Of a stretch of DNA of 64,000 nucleotides, positions 41,501-50,115 are shown piece after piece. Each line of letters starts with the position of its first letter. Positions within the stretch are counted from its first letter, which is position 1. The notes below the pieces were generated by a model. That model saw only the letters and a program-made list of their open reading frames with translations, was not told the origin of the DNA and did not search any database. This stretch comes from an uncultured Celeribacter sp. (lineage in GTDB: Bacteria > Pseudomonadota > Alphaproteobacteria > Rhodobacterales > Rhodobacteraceae), in NCBI RefSeq assembly GCF_963676475.1, contig NZ_OY781107.1:744001-808000 (forward strand), read 5' to 3'. Made by a program: the position numbers and the translations under genes.

Positions 41501-41688
41501 CGCCGGGTGCCTGAACTTTTCGATGTGGGGAATGGTGGACCAAGGCTACGCTTTGCCATGCTGCAGCGTAAAGAGAAAATATGTTCGCCCGCTGCCCAAA
41601 TGATATGCTGAATCTTATGTAAAAACTGGATACCCGGCCCGCGCCAGATCCGCATCATCAAGGCTCGTTCGTCATGAAGGAGACCCAG
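41501..41688. promoter_or_regulatory. Divergent promoter region, AraC regulator / amine dehydrogenase operon
   Basis: 188 bp. It contains an imperfect inverted repeat TACGCT-N12-AGCGTA (41547-41570) that might be a regulator site. No convincing -35/-10 pair was identified. SD AAGGAG at 41677-41682 sets the start of the heavy-chain gene at 41689. Confidence 0.4.
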
Positions 41689-42849
41689 ATGACAAGACCT
41701 CTGACCCTCGGCGTCTGGCTGGCCTGCGGCCTCGCGGCCCAGAATGCCGTGGCCCAGGACGCCGATCACCCGGCCTTTGAGTTCGAAACCACGAGCGTGC
41801 GGGAAACCATCGCTCCGGGCCCGAACATCTTCGTGAACTCTCAGGGATGGGACAGCGCCAGTGCGGTGCGCGTTTACGGAACCGACGAGCTGGACTTCAA
41901 AGGGATTATGTCGGCCGGATTCCAGGGCAACTCCGCCGTCTCTGCCGATGGCAAGACCCTGTATTACGTCTCGGGCTATTACAGCCGCCTGAGCTATGGC
42001 GACCCGGAACATGTCCTCCAGATCTTCGATGTGGACCGGCTGACTCCGGTGGCGGAAATTCAGCTGCCGCTGAAAGTGGCACAATATACCGCCGATGCGT
42101 CATTGCTGCGCCTCAGCGCGGACGAGAAATTCATTTACGTCCAGAATTCGACCCCGGCGACCTCGGTCACGGTCGTCGACCTCACGACGGAATCCATGGT
42201 GCAGGAAGTGCCGACGCCCGGCTGCTTCGGAGTGTTCCCGACGCTTGAGGGGCATAGCTTTTCGACCATCTGCTCGGACGGCAGCTTCATGACCGTCGCG
42301 CTCGATGACGCCGGTGAGACCCTCGGCACCACCAAGAGCGAAATGATCTTCGATCCCGATGCCGATCCAATCTATCTCGCCTCCGACCGCTATCAAGGCG
42401 ACCTGATGTTCCTGTCCTACAACGGCACCATCTACCGCGCCGCCGATCACGCGGGCGCTGTCGAGCTGGTCACCACTTACCCGATCACAGAAGGCACCGA
42501 AGGCTGGCTGCCGGGCGGCTACGTTCCGATCACCGTCAACGAGGCCAATGGCATCGCCTTCGTCCCGATGCATCCATCGACCGAGATCGGTACGCATCAC
42601 CGTGGCTCGGAAGAGATCTGGGCCTATGATCTCGAAAACGGGACGCTGCTGTACCGGTCTCCGGCGGACAATGCGACCTCCGTCTTTGTCACCGATGACG
42701 CCCAGCCGGCGCTCTACACGCTGAACCTGCGCGACGATGAGATCGCCAAATACGAGGTGGACACAGAGGCCAAATTCGCCGTGAAAAAGGCGGTCAGCCA
42801 CAATGGCATTGGCTTTTCGACAGTCCTCGAAACGGCGGCGCAGCAATGA
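41689..42849 (+). CDS. TTQ amine dehydrogenase heavy (alpha) chain, MauB/AauB-like
   Basis: 386 aa. Signal peptide (LTLGVWLACGLAAQNAVAQ, cleavage around residue 24), then a seven-bladed beta-propeller sequence typical of methylamine and aromatic amine dehydrogenase heavy chains (QGNSAVSADGKTLYYVSGYYSR, the LTxVxxIxLP pattern, TPGCFGVFP, PVQFEH-equivalent FVPMHPSTEIGTHHRGSEE, IWAYDL). The periplasmic alpha2beta2 enzyme oxidises primary amines to aldehydes. Gene order B-E-D-A without an F gene in front resembles aromatic amine dehydrogenase (aau) clusters more than mau. The stop overlaps the next start by ATGA. Confidence 0.9.
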   Translation: MTRPLTLGVWLACGLAAQNAVAQDADHPAFEFETTSVRETIAPGPNIFVNSQGWDSASAVRVYGTDELDFKGIMSAGFQGNSAVSADGKTLYYVSGYYSRLSYGDPEHVLQIFDVDRLTPVAEIQLPLKVAQYTADASLLRLSADEKFIYVQNSTPATSVTVVDLTTESMVQEVPTPGCFGVFPTLEGHSFSTICSDGSFMTVALDDAGETLGTTKSEMIFDPDADPIYLASDRYQGDLMFLSYNGTIYRAADHAGAVELVTTYPITEGTEGWLPGGYVPITVNEANGIAFVPMHPSTEIGTHHRGSEEIWAYDLENGTLLYRSPADNATSVFVTDDAQPALYTLNLRDDEIAKYEVDTEAKFAVKKAVSHNGIGFSTVLETAAQQ

Positions 42850-43379
42850 GCGGCGACACCTTCGCCCGGATGCTGGCCCTCGCCCTCAGCTCCGCTGTCG
42901 CGTTGATTTTCCTGCGGGCAGTTTACCACAAGCTCTCGGAATTCACGGAGTTCACCGGCTTCGTCACGGATTACCGGCTCTTGCCCGAGGCGCTGGTCCA
43001 CCCGGCCTCTGTCGCACTGGTCGTGGCGGAAGCGGCGGTGGTTCTGGGCACCTTCGCCCCGGGCGGACAGCCCGTCGCGATGACGCTGGGGGCGGGGCTT
43101 TTCCTGCTCTACGCGGTGGGGATCGGCATCAACGTCGCCCGTGGCCGGACCACGATCGAATGCGGCTGCGGCGGCGCACCTCAGGCCGTCGGCCCGGCGC
43201 TGCTCTGGCGCAACGGTATTCTCGCGGCCGCAGCCCTTGCCGCCGCAGCCCTGCCGTCCGGCGGCCTTCCGGTCGCCTCCTCCGTCGCCGCTTTGGCGAC
43301 CGGGCTCCTCCTTTGGGTCGCCTTTTTACTGGCCGACCTTCTGCTCTCCAACGCCTCGCTCGCACGCCGCTCGCTCTGA
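42846..43379 (+). CDS. mauE: MauE-like membrane protein for amine dehydrogenase maturation
   Basis: 177 aa, about four or five membrane segments, DoxX-like. The conserved cysteines of MauE are seen in TTIECGCGGAP. MauE and MauD are needed for correct disulfides in the light chain; without them the light chain is degraded in methylotrophs. Coupled to the heavy-chain gene by ATGA overlap. Confidence 0.87.
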   Translation: MSGDTFARMLALALSSAVALIFLRAVYHKLSEFTEFTGFVTDYRLLPEALVHPASVALVVAEAAVVLGTFAPGGQPVAMTLGAGLFLLYAVGIGINVARGRTTIECGCGGAPQAVGPALLWRNGILAAAALAAAALPSGGLPVASSVAALATGLLLWVAFLLADLLLSNASLARRSL

Positions 43380-43400
43380 GACAGGCAGAAAGGACCAAAT

Positions 43401-44006
43401 ATGACAGCTCTCACATTTATCTCTGCGGCCATGTTTCTGATGATTGTCGGACTGGCGGTCGCGCTTCTGGCTCTGGCCCGTCAGGTCGGGATTTTGTTCG
43501 AACGGGTGTCCCCGATGGGGGCGCTGGTCAACGATTCCGGCCCCGAGGTCGGCACCGCCAGTCCCAAATTCAACCTCGAAAGCCGCACAGGTGGCATGGT
43601 TCCGATCGGCCCCCGGCCACAGCGGGCGACGCTTGTGTTTTTCCTCTCACCGACCTGCCCGGTGTGCAAAAAGCTCCTGCCGGCGGTGCATTCAATCCGC
43701 GCGGCGGAAAGCAGCTGGCTCGATGTCGTCTTTGCCTCGGACGGCGGGTCCGCCGAACAGCATGACCGTTTCATCGAGAGCGCAAAGCTGGAGCAATACC
43801 CTTATGTGGTCTCGACCGAACTGGGCCTCGCCTACCGGGTCGCCCGTCTGCCCTATGCCGTCCTGCTCGATGAGCACGGTGTGGTCCGGGCCAAGGGGCT
43901 GGTGAACAGCCGCGAGCAGGTCGATAGCCTCTTCAATGCCTTCGACATGAAAACCCCATCCATTCAGTCCTACCTCGACGGACTCGACGCGCAGCCTGCG
44001 CATTGA
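43401..44006 (+). CDS. mauD: MauD-like thioredoxin-fold protein for light-chain disulfide formation
   Basis: 201 aa. One N-terminal membrane anchor (about residues 6-28), then a periplasmic thioredoxin domain with active site CPVC in FLSPTCPVCKKLLPAVHS and the cis-proline region VARLPYAVLLDEHG. It forms or isomerises the six disulfides of the TTQ light chain with MauE. Confidence 0.88.
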   Translation: MTALTFISAAMFLMIVGLAVALLALARQVGILFERVSPMGALVNDSGPEVGTASPKFNLESRTGGMVPIGPRPQRATLVFFLSPTCPVCKKLLPAVHSIRAAESSWLDVVFASDGGSAEQHDRFIESAKLEQYPYVVSTELGLAYRVARLPYAVLLDEHGVVRAKGLVNSREQVDSLFNAFDMKTPSIQSYLDGLDAQPAH

Positions 44007-44042
44007 GCCTCCCTCGGCCGTCTCAACGAAAGGAGAAATGCT

Positions 44043-44582
44043 TTGAAATCGCTGTTCACACAGGTCTCGGACTGGTTCGACACCAAGGTCGAGGGCACGT
44101 CCCGCTCCATCGCACATCATGCCGGGCGGCGGAGTTTCCTCTCCAAAGCCGGCGCGGCAATGGTTGGCGGCTTCGTCCTTCCGATGCTGCCCTATGACAG
44201 TTCGAACGGCGCGGCCTTCGCGCGCGGCTTCGGCGAGCCGGAAGTCCTGCCGGACGATTGCGACTATTGGCGCTACTGCTCGCTGCATGGCGGTCTGTGC
44301 AGCGAGTGCGGCGGGACCGTGACACAATGTCCGCCCGGCTCCACGCCGTCCAAGGTCGCCTGGGTCGGCACCTGCCGCAATCCGAACGACGAAAAGGACT
44401 ATCTCGTCTCCTACAACGATTGCTGTGGCAAAGGCTCCTGCGCGTCGGAAGGATGTTCGCGTCAGGAAGGCGATATGCCGGGCTATCGCCTCGGCCTTGC
44501 CTCTGAATCGAGCTGGTGCATGGCCAATACCGACAAGGGCATCCACTGCACGGTCGCCATCGTTGTGGGGCTCGCGGAATGA
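44043..44582 (+). CDS. TTQ amine dehydrogenase light (beta) chain, MauA/AauA-like
   Basis: 179 aa. It uses a TTG start at 44043: an ATG at 44039 runs into TGA after two codons, and the SD AAAGGAG lies just before. A twin-arginine signal (GRRSFLSKAGAAMVGG) is as in MauA proteins. The mature part has 12 cysteines for six disulfides and the two tryptophans that would form tryptophan tryptophylquinone, W107 (KVAWVGTC) and W158 (ESSWCMAN). YNDCCGKGSC is conserved. It carries the catalytic cofactor. The stop overlaps the next gene by ATGA. Confidence 0.92.
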   Translation: MKSLFTQVSDWFDTKVEGTSRSIAHHAGRRSFLSKAGAAMVGGFVLPMLPYDSSNGAAFARGFGEPEVLPDDCDYWRYCSLHGGLCSECGGTVTQCPPGSTPSKVAWVGTCRNPNDEKDYLVSYNDCCGKGSCASEGCSRQEGDMPGYRLGLASESSWCMANTDKGIHCTVAIVVGLAE

Positions 44583-45034
44583 GGAGCGCGCCGATTGCGA
44601 CGCTGCTCGCCGGGGTGATGGCGCTCACGGCTCCGGCCCTGGCGCAGGACGCCACGCGGGGCGCTGTGCTCTTCGACGAAACCTGCGCGGCCTGCCACCA
44701 ACAGGGCGGGATCGGCCAGCCGGGGCTCGCGCCGCCCTTGGCCGACGGTCCGCTTTGGACCGGTTTTGGGGACAAGGCCCCCAGCTATTTCGGCTCGGTC
44801 GTGCTCGGTGGGTTGACCGGTCGGATCACCGCCGCAGGCGTGACCTACATTGGCCTCGCGATGCCACTCCATAATTGGCTGGAAGACGACGAGATCCTCG
44901 ATATCGCCGCCTATGTGCTCAGCGATCTGAACGGAATCGACGCCGCGCTCGACCCGCAGACCCTCGTGCTCCTGCGTGAGGCCCCTCTCGATGGGGCCAC
45001 GCTTCATGCCATGAGAAAGGAGGCGCTTGAATGA
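44579..45034 (+). CDS. Periplasmic c-type cytochrome 1 of the amine dehydrogenase operon
   Basis: 151 aa. Signal peptide ending near ALAQD, one heme-binding motif CAACH in DETCAACHQQGGIGQPG, distal ligand candidate methionine in GLAMPLHNWL. It probably takes electrons from the TTQ enzyme or hands them to an oxidase. No amicyanin or azurin gene is present nearby, so a cytochrome may replace the copper protein. Coupled to both neighbours by ATGA overlaps. Confidence 0.85.
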   Translation: MRSAPIATLLAGVMALTAPALAQDATRGAVLFDETCAACHQQGGIGQPGLAPPLADGPLWTGFGDKAPSYFGSVVLGGLTGRITAAGVTYIGLAMPLHNWLEDDEILDIAAYVLSDLNGIDAALDPQTLVLLREAPLDGATLHAMRKEALE

Positions 45035-45489
45035 TCCGCCGCTTGTTATTCGCCGCAATTCTCGCCACCACAGCGCTCCCGGCCATGGCGGTCGACACCA
45101 GCTCGGGCCGCACCGCGCAGACCAATTACATCCTCAAATGCGTCGGATGTCACGGCGTGGATGGCCATGGTTTCAGCGAGGTTGGCATACCTGATTTCGT
45201 GAACCTGATCGGCACCTTTGCCGGAGACGAGGCCGGGCGGGCCTATCTCGCCAACGTCCCGAACGTGGTGGGATCCGGCCTGAACGAGGACGATGTGGCA
45301 GAGGTGCTGAACTTCATCATCGCGAGATGGGCGGGCAGCTCGCTCCCCGAGGATTACCGCCCGTTCGACGGCGCCGAAGTCGCGCGGCTTCACGCCCTAG
45401 ATGTCGGAAACATCGTCGATTACCGTCGGGTGGTCGCCGCCCGACTGGCCGACCTTGGGATCGAAACCGCCGAATACCCCTGGCCCTGA
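45031..45489 (+). CDS. Periplasmic c-type cytochrome 2 of the amine dehydrogenase operon
   Basis: 152 aa. Signal peptide (LLFAAILATTALPAMA), heme motif CVGCH in ILKCVGCHGVDGHG, then a short mono-heme domain. It follows cytochrome 1 with an ATGA overlap. It could be a second electron carrier or help in TTQ maturation. No di-heme MauG homologue was found in this window. Confidence 0.83.
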   Translation: MIRRLLFAAILATTALPAMAVDTSSGRTAQTNYILKCVGCHGVDGHGFSEVGIPDFVNLIGTFAGDEAGRAYLANVPNVVGSGLNEDDVAEVLNFIIARWAGSSLPEDYRPFDGAEVARLHALDVGNIVDYRRVVAARLADLGIETAEYPWP

Positions 45490-45646
45490 AGACCCTCACG
45501 TCCGCCGTTCACCACCCCTTCGACAGCAAAGCCGCTCCCCGACGATGGACGCCAGAACTGCGAACTTGTCGAAACACCGCTCATGCGGATAAGCTTCGGG
45601 GGCAGTCGACGGACGCGATCCATTTTCGGCTCGATGTGAAAAGGAC

Positions 45647-46894
45647 ATGGAAATGGCGCGCATCTGGTCGGAATGGAAGTCTTCGCTCATCGCATGTTCG
45701 ATGGTGATCGCCTGCGGTCTCACTGTCGCGGCCTCAGCTCAGGGGGCCGGGCTGCCCGCAGAGGCTTCGGTGATCTCTCCGACGGCCAGCCAGGACCAAC
45801 GCCGGGCCGCGCTGGATCGGTTCTGGCAGGACTGGAAAAGCGTCTACCTGAAAGAGGGCTGTGGTGGGGCCTATGTCGATACCGCCGGTGATGGCAACCC
45901 AACCTATGGAGACAGTGCGTCCGGGACGCTCACCGTGTCGGAGGCCCATGGATACGGCATGCTCGCCCTCGTTAAAATGGCCGAGCGGGACCCCCACGCG
46001 AAACCGCTTTTCGACGAGATGCTGACCTACTTCCGCCTGCATCCCGCTGCAAGCGGGCCCGGCCTGATGGCATGGAACCAGACCCGCGACTGCACCGACG
46101 CACCCGAGGGGAAGTCAACGGCCAGCGACGGCGACATCGACATCGCGCTGGCACTGCAATTGGCTGAGGAAAAATGGGGCGGCTACGCCGAAGATGCGGC
46201 AGAGGTGCGTGCCGCCATTCTCGCCCGTGAGATCACGCGCCATGACCTCGTCAATCTGGGCGATTGGGCGACCTACGAGGTGTATGACATCGCCTCCCGA
46301 TCGTCGGATTTCATGCCCTATAACTTCTCCGTCTTTGCCGACGCGCCCGGCCGCGATGCCTCCCGGTGGATCGAAATCCGTGACGCGGGATATGAGGTCT
46401 GGGGCCGGATTTCCGCGCATTATGCGAAGGATACCGGCCTCGTGCCGGACTTCATGGTCGGAATGCCGGACGATCCGCGCCCCGCACCGCCGGAGTTTTT
46501 GGAAGGGGCCTATGACGGCTATTATTCGTGGAATGCCCTGCGCTATCCTTATCGGCTGGCGGCCGACTACCGGATCAGCCACGATCCCCGTGCCGCCGAA
46601 CGCCTGATGCGGATCAACGCTTGGATCCGCACCGCAACCGGCGGCGACCCGACGCGGATCGCATCGACCTACCGGCTCGACGGCAGCATTCCACGCGATG
46701 GCCGGTGGACAGGAGAGGCGGGCTGGATTTCCATGTTCGCGGCGGGCGCGATTGCCGGAAGCGGCGACCCGGCGGCAGATCAGGCCTGGATGGACGCTCT
46801 CTGGGCCGCCATGGTCGCCATTCCCATCGAGGAGGGCGACTACTTCGGCAACACGCTCAAGCTCCTCGCGATGATCGACCTGGCCGAGATGTGA
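45647..46894 (+). CDS. Glycoside hydrolase family 8 (endoglucanase-type), secreted
   Basis: 415 aa. Signal peptide (SLIACSMVIACGLTVAASAQG). GH8 hallmarks: TVSEAHGYGMLALVKMA with the catalytic acid glutamate, ASDGDIDIALALQLAEEKWG with the conserved aspartate, and a WSWNALRYPYRLAADY-like block (YYSWNALRYPYRLAADY). GH8 enzymes cleave beta-1,4-glucans and often belong to cellulose biosynthesis (BcsZ), but no bcs genes are in the window. It follows the amine dehydrogenase operon by 157 bp and seems functionally separate. Confidence 0.85.
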   Translation: MEMARIWSEWKSSLIACSMVIACGLTVAASAQGAGLPAEASVISPTASQDQRRAALDRFWQDWKSVYLKEGCGGAYVDTAGDGNPTYGDSASGTLTVSEAHGYGMLALVKMAERDPHAKPLFDEMLTYFRLHPAASGPGLMAWNQTRDCTDAPEGKSTASDGDIDIALALQLAEEKWGGYAEDAAEVRAAILAREITRHDLVNLGDWATYEVYDIASRSSDFMPYNFSVFADAPGRDASRWIEIRDAGYEVWGRISAHYAKDTGLVPDFMVGMPDDPRPAPPEFLEGAYDGYYSWNALRYPYRLAADYRISHDPRAAERLMRINAWIRTATGGDPTRIASTYRLDGSIPRDGRWTGEAGWISMFAAGAIAGSGDPAADQAWMDALWAAMVAIPIEEGDYFGNTLKLLAMIDLAEM

Positions 46895-47004
46895 ACGGCG
46901 CGCCATGTGGGGGCAAGAGAGGGGCATGTGACGCGAACAGGCACCAATCAGAGGTAAAATGACTGATAATTCGTCTTATGTATAGTTTAATGCACTAAAT
47001 CGCC

Positions 47005-48024
47005 TCACAGCACCCCCTGAAGACGTTCCGCAGTCTCCGGCGCAAGGCTCAGGCTGGCATCGAGCCGCGCGCGCCAGCGCGGACCTTGGCGCATTGCCTC
47101 TTCATAAGCCTCCGCGAGATCGTCTGGTCGGTCGTCGGACAGGACCTTGATCAGGAATTCGGCCTGCGCACGGTCCTTGCGGGACTTGGCGTGATCCGGA
47201 CCGCCACGGCGACGATCCGCCACGATCAGCTTGTGCACCGCAAACCGCTCCGGGCGCGGGATTTGCACCAGCACGCCCGACCGGTACAGTGCAATCGCGG
47301 GGATCGGCGCGGCGATCAGATAATTCAGATAATTGAGCCCCAGTGCACTCACCCCGAGTGCCGGCAAGGGTTTGATGGTTTCATCCCCGAAGGCCGGCGT
47401 CAGAAATTCGACCAGCGCCTCGCCGCTCGATTGTCGCCAGCGCCAAACCTGTCGGGTCTCGATGCCTGGGACCGGATCGAATTTCAGCGCCTGCAAAATC
47501 TGGTCCGGGCTTTCCTCGACACGGTCATCAAGCGCCACGGACAGCCGTTCGAAACTGGCAAAATCAATATCGCCAGTCTGCGCCAACTCCTCACTGTCGA
47601 AGCGCACCCCAAGCTCACCCTGATAGAGCCCGTAGGCAGCAGTGCCGATCAGCGTGCCGCCAAGCCGGAACACCCCTGCTTTCGCGAAGGCCAGCAACAA
47701 CGCCCCCGTGTCACGGTCAGGCGCCATGAAGCCTTCGGCGCGCAGAACCCGCGCCAGACGTGCCATGGATTTTCGCCGGGCCTCCCCCTCTGCCTTGAGC
47801 GTTGCGGCTTGTGCGATCCGCGCGCGAAGCTCCGGTGTTGCCTCGCCGAGATAACGGCTGCGAATCTCAGTGCCGAGCCGGAACTTGTCGTAGAGATAGA
47901 CCCGCTCGCCACGCCGACGCTCTTCGACGGAACCGATCACGAGAGATGCGGCCTCATCAAGATGAAGGCGCTTGAGATCCTGATAGGCCACCTGAGCGGC
48001 GCGGGAATGGGACTGGACGGGCAT
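47005..48024 (-). CDS. GSU2403-family nucleotidyltransferase-fold protein
   Basis: 339 aa from the start preferred here. Central region GGTLIGTAAYGLYQGELG followed by TGDIDFASFERLSVAL gives the G[GT]..G-x-D-[IL]-D pattern of minimal nucleotidyltransferases (NTP_transf_8-like). Then come TPAFGDETIKPLPALG and a C-terminal block PERFAVHKLIVADRR with K/H residues. Biological role unknown; related folds act as toxins in AbiE-like systems. The start at 48024 is preferred over 48057 because of AAAGG upstream and because the longer form would run into the tandem operator. Confidence 0.75.
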   Translation of the reverse strand: MPVQSHSRAAQVAYQDLKRLHLDEAASLVIGSVEERRRGERVYLYDKFRLGTEIRSRYLGEATPELRARIAQAATLKAEGEARRKSMARLARVLRAEGFMAPDRDTGALLLAFAKAGVFRLGGTLIGTAAYGLYQGELGVRFDSEELAQTGDIDFASFERLSVALDDRVEESPDQILQALKFDPVPGIETRQVWRWRQSSGEALVEFLTPAFGDETIKPLPALGVSALGLNYLNYLIAAPIPAIALYRSGVLVQIPRPERFAVHKLIVADRRRGGPDHAKSRKDRAQAEFLIKVLSDDRPDDLAEAYEEAMRQGPRWRARLDASLSLAPETAERLQGVL

Positions 48025-48038
48025 GATTGGCCTTTGAA

Positions 48039-48106
48039 CTATGTGCAACAAACTCATTTATGATGCACACAGCAGCTATGTGCAACAAATTAAAAAACGA
48101 TGCACA
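48039..48106 (-). promoter_or_regulatory. Tandem operator with inverted TGTGCA/TGCACA arms upstream of the nucleotidyltransferase gene
   Basis: A 31-bp unit, CTATGTGCAACAAA then 9 bp then GATGCACA, is present twice at a 37-bp offset (48039-48069 and 48076-48106). Each copy has inverted arms TGTGCA...TGCACA. Two tandem dyads directly before a start codon suggest cooperative repression. Confidence 0.65.
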
Positions 48107-48155
48107 TAAATTCGGAACCTTGCTCCAAACGCGCCCCGATGCAAAAGGCCGCACG

Positions 48156-48758
48156 CTACCCGCCGCTGCGCGACACCACATGATCGCTGCCGATGCCGCC
48201 CAGAGATTGAAACAGCCCGCTGGAATTGCTCACGCCGAATTTCTTCAAAAGTTTGGCCCGGTAAACCTCGACCGTGCGATGCGACAGGTCGAGCTGGTTG
48301 GCGATTTCCTTGCTGGTCAGCCCGTCCGACAGGTAGGAAATGATTTCGCGCTCGCGTCGGGTCAGGGGCACATAGGGTCGGGTCTCAGACAGATCGGCAA
48401 AGCTCCAGACAGCGCGCATCAAGGGCTCGTCCGGTGTAAAAGAATGCCCCCTCACCCGACACCAGAACAGCTCCCCGGTCTTTTTGGCCATGATCCGCTC
48501 GTCCCAATAGGTGTTGGTTTCACGCAGCTGTTTGACACCCCGGTCGCGGATGTTCACGAATTCCTCACCCGAAGGGTAGAGCATGGAAAAGACCTGATTG
48601 CGCAGCTCATCGCGGCTATAGGCGAACATGTCGGCGAAGGCATCGTTGCAATCGCGGATCACGCGATTCTCCGTGATGACGAGGCCGACCGGCGCGAACG
48701 CATAGGCCAGTTCGGCAAAGTCGCCGGTCTCATAGGCCCGATCTATACGTGTTTCCAC
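48156..48758 (-). CDS. PAS-LuxR transcriptional regulator
   Basis: 200 aa. N-terminal PAS domain (about 10-125: APVGLVITENRVIRDCNDAF, DERIMAKKTGELFWCRVRG). C-terminal LuxR/GerE HTH (about 130-190: LTRREREIISYLSDGLTSKE, IANQLDLSHRTVEVYRAKLL). No receiver, so it senses a ligand or redox state through PAS. It is divergent from the second ABC importer with a 100-bp gap and probably controls it. Confidence 0.9.
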   Translation of the reverse strand: METRIDRAYETGDFAELAYAFAPVGLVITENRVIRDCNDAFADMFAYSRDELRNQVFSMLYPSGEEFVNIRDRGVKQLRETNTYWDERIMAKKTGELFWCRVRGHSFTPDEPLMRAVWSFADLSETRPYVPLTRREREIISYLSDGLTSKEIANQLDLSHRTVEVYRAKLLKKFGVSNSSGLFQSLGGIGSDHVVSRSGG

Positions 48759-48858
48759 GATATTGCCTCCTCAAGGTTGCCATGTGATCATCTTTGCAAG
48801 GTAGGTCCATCGCGCGTGCGGATGCAACGCGGTGAGCCTGCCAAAATGGGAGGAAATC

Positions 48859-50073
48859 ATGAAGTTACTCAAGCGACTCGTCGCGACCGTCGGCATGGGC
48901 ATGGCGCTGACCACGACCATGACCACGGCGGTTCACGCGCAGGAGGCGATCAAGATCGCCCTCATCCACGGGCTCAGCGGGTCCAGTTTCGAAGCTTTTT
49001 CAAAACAGGCACAGACCGGATTTGAGATGGGCCTCGAATATGGCACCGGCGGCACGAACGAGATCAACGGCCGGCCGATTGAGCTGATCGTCAAGGACAC
49101 CCAGTTCAAGCCGGATATCGCGCGTGCAGTTCTGGCCGAAGCCTACGGCGATGACGAGGTGCTACTGGCCGTCGGCGCAACCTCTTCGGGCGTGACCGTC
49201 GGGATGCTTCCGATCGCCGAAGAATACGAAAAAATCCTGATCGTCGAACCCGCGGTGGCCGACAGCCTCACCGGCCCGGACAGCAACCGCTACGTGTTCA
49301 AGACCTCGCGCAATTCTTCGATGGACATGCAGGCACAGGCGCTGGCGCTCAACCCCGACGAAAACCTCTATGTCGCCACGCTGGCGGAAGATTACGCCTT
49401 TGGCCGTGACGGCATCACCGCCTTCAAATCCGCTCTGGACGGGTCCGGCGCCACGGTCGTGTCCGAAGAATACGCACCGCAGGGCACCACCGATTTCACC
49501 GCCTATGCCGAGCGGTTGTTCAACGCGCTCAAGGACAAGGAAGGCCGCAAGGTCATCCTGATCTATTTCGCAGGGGGCGGTGACGCGCCCGGCAAGATTC
49601 AGGCGATGGACCCCTCACGCTATGGCATCGAGATTTCCATGGGCGGCCATATTTTGCCGGTGCTGCCGACCTACAAACGTTTTCCGGGCATGGAAGGGGC
49701 TGTGTATTACTATTACGAAGCCTTCGACAACGACATCAACGCGTGGCTGGTCGACGAACACATGAAGCGTTTCGGCAGCCCGCCGGACTTTTTCACCGCA
49801 GGCGGCATGTCCGCAGCTCTCGCCGTGGTCAAGGCCCTCAAAGACGCCCCCGATTACGAGACCGACACGCTGATCGCGACCATGGAAGGCATGTCGTGGG
49901 ACACGCCGAAAGGTGAGATGACCTTCCGCCCCGAGGACCATCAGGCGCTTCAGGACATGTTGCATTTCAAGATCAAGGTCGACGATGCGGTCGACTGGGC
50001 GATCCCCGAGAAAGTGCGGATCATTCCCGCCGATGAAATGGACATCCCCATCGGCCGCAACAATCAGGACTAA
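48859..50073 (+). CDS. Periplasmic solute-binding protein of importer 2 (branched-chain-amino-acid-type)
   Basis: 404 aa. Signal peptide to about residue 28 (TTAVHAQ). Type I periplasmic binding fold starting IKIALIHGLSGSSFEAFSKQ, then DTQFKPDIARAVLAEAYGDD and ATLAEDYAFGRDGITAFKSA. The binding-site region differs from importer 1, so another ligand is expected. SD GGGAGGA sets the start at 48859. Followed by a very stable stem-loop at 50089-50115. Confidence 0.92.
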   Translation: MKLLKRLVATVGMGMALTTTMTTAVHAQEAIKIALIHGLSGSSFEAFSKQAQTGFEMGLEYGTGGTNEINGRPIELIVKDTQFKPDIARAVLAEAYGDDEVLLAVGATSSGVTVGMLPIAEEYEKILIVEPAVADSLTGPDSNRYVFKTSRNSSMDMQAQALALNPDENLYVATLAEDYAFGRDGITAFKSALDGSGATVVSEEYAPQGTTDFTAYAERLFNALKDKEGRKVILIYFAGGGDAPGKIQAMDPSRYGIEISMGGHILPVLPTYKRFPGMEGAVYYYYEAFDNDINAWLVDEHMKRFGSPPDFFTAGGMSAALAVVKALKDAPDYETDTLIATMEGMSWDTPKGEMTFRPEDHQALQDMLHFKIKVDDAVDWAIPEKVRIIPADEMDIPIGRNNQD

Positions 50074-50088
50074 GCCCCGCCATGTCCC

Positions 50089-50115
50089 TGCCCTCTCCCG
50101 AACAGGGAGAGGGCA
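50089..50115 (+). promoter_or_regulatory. Stable stem-loop after the importer 2 binding-protein gene
   Basis: Perfect 11-bp stem TGCCCTCTCCC, loop GAACA, GGGAGAGGGCA. No T-run follows. It is the counterpart of the stem-loop after the importer 1 binding-protein gene, although gene order differs, and probably keeps the binding-protein mRNA more abundant. Confidence 0.65.

Noticed and set aside
41689..45034. Methylamine (mau) gene cluster of methylotrophs
   Set aside because: Lacks mauF, mauC, mauJ and mauG around it and has two small cytochromes instead; called generically as a TTQ amine dehydrogenase closer to the aromatic amine type.
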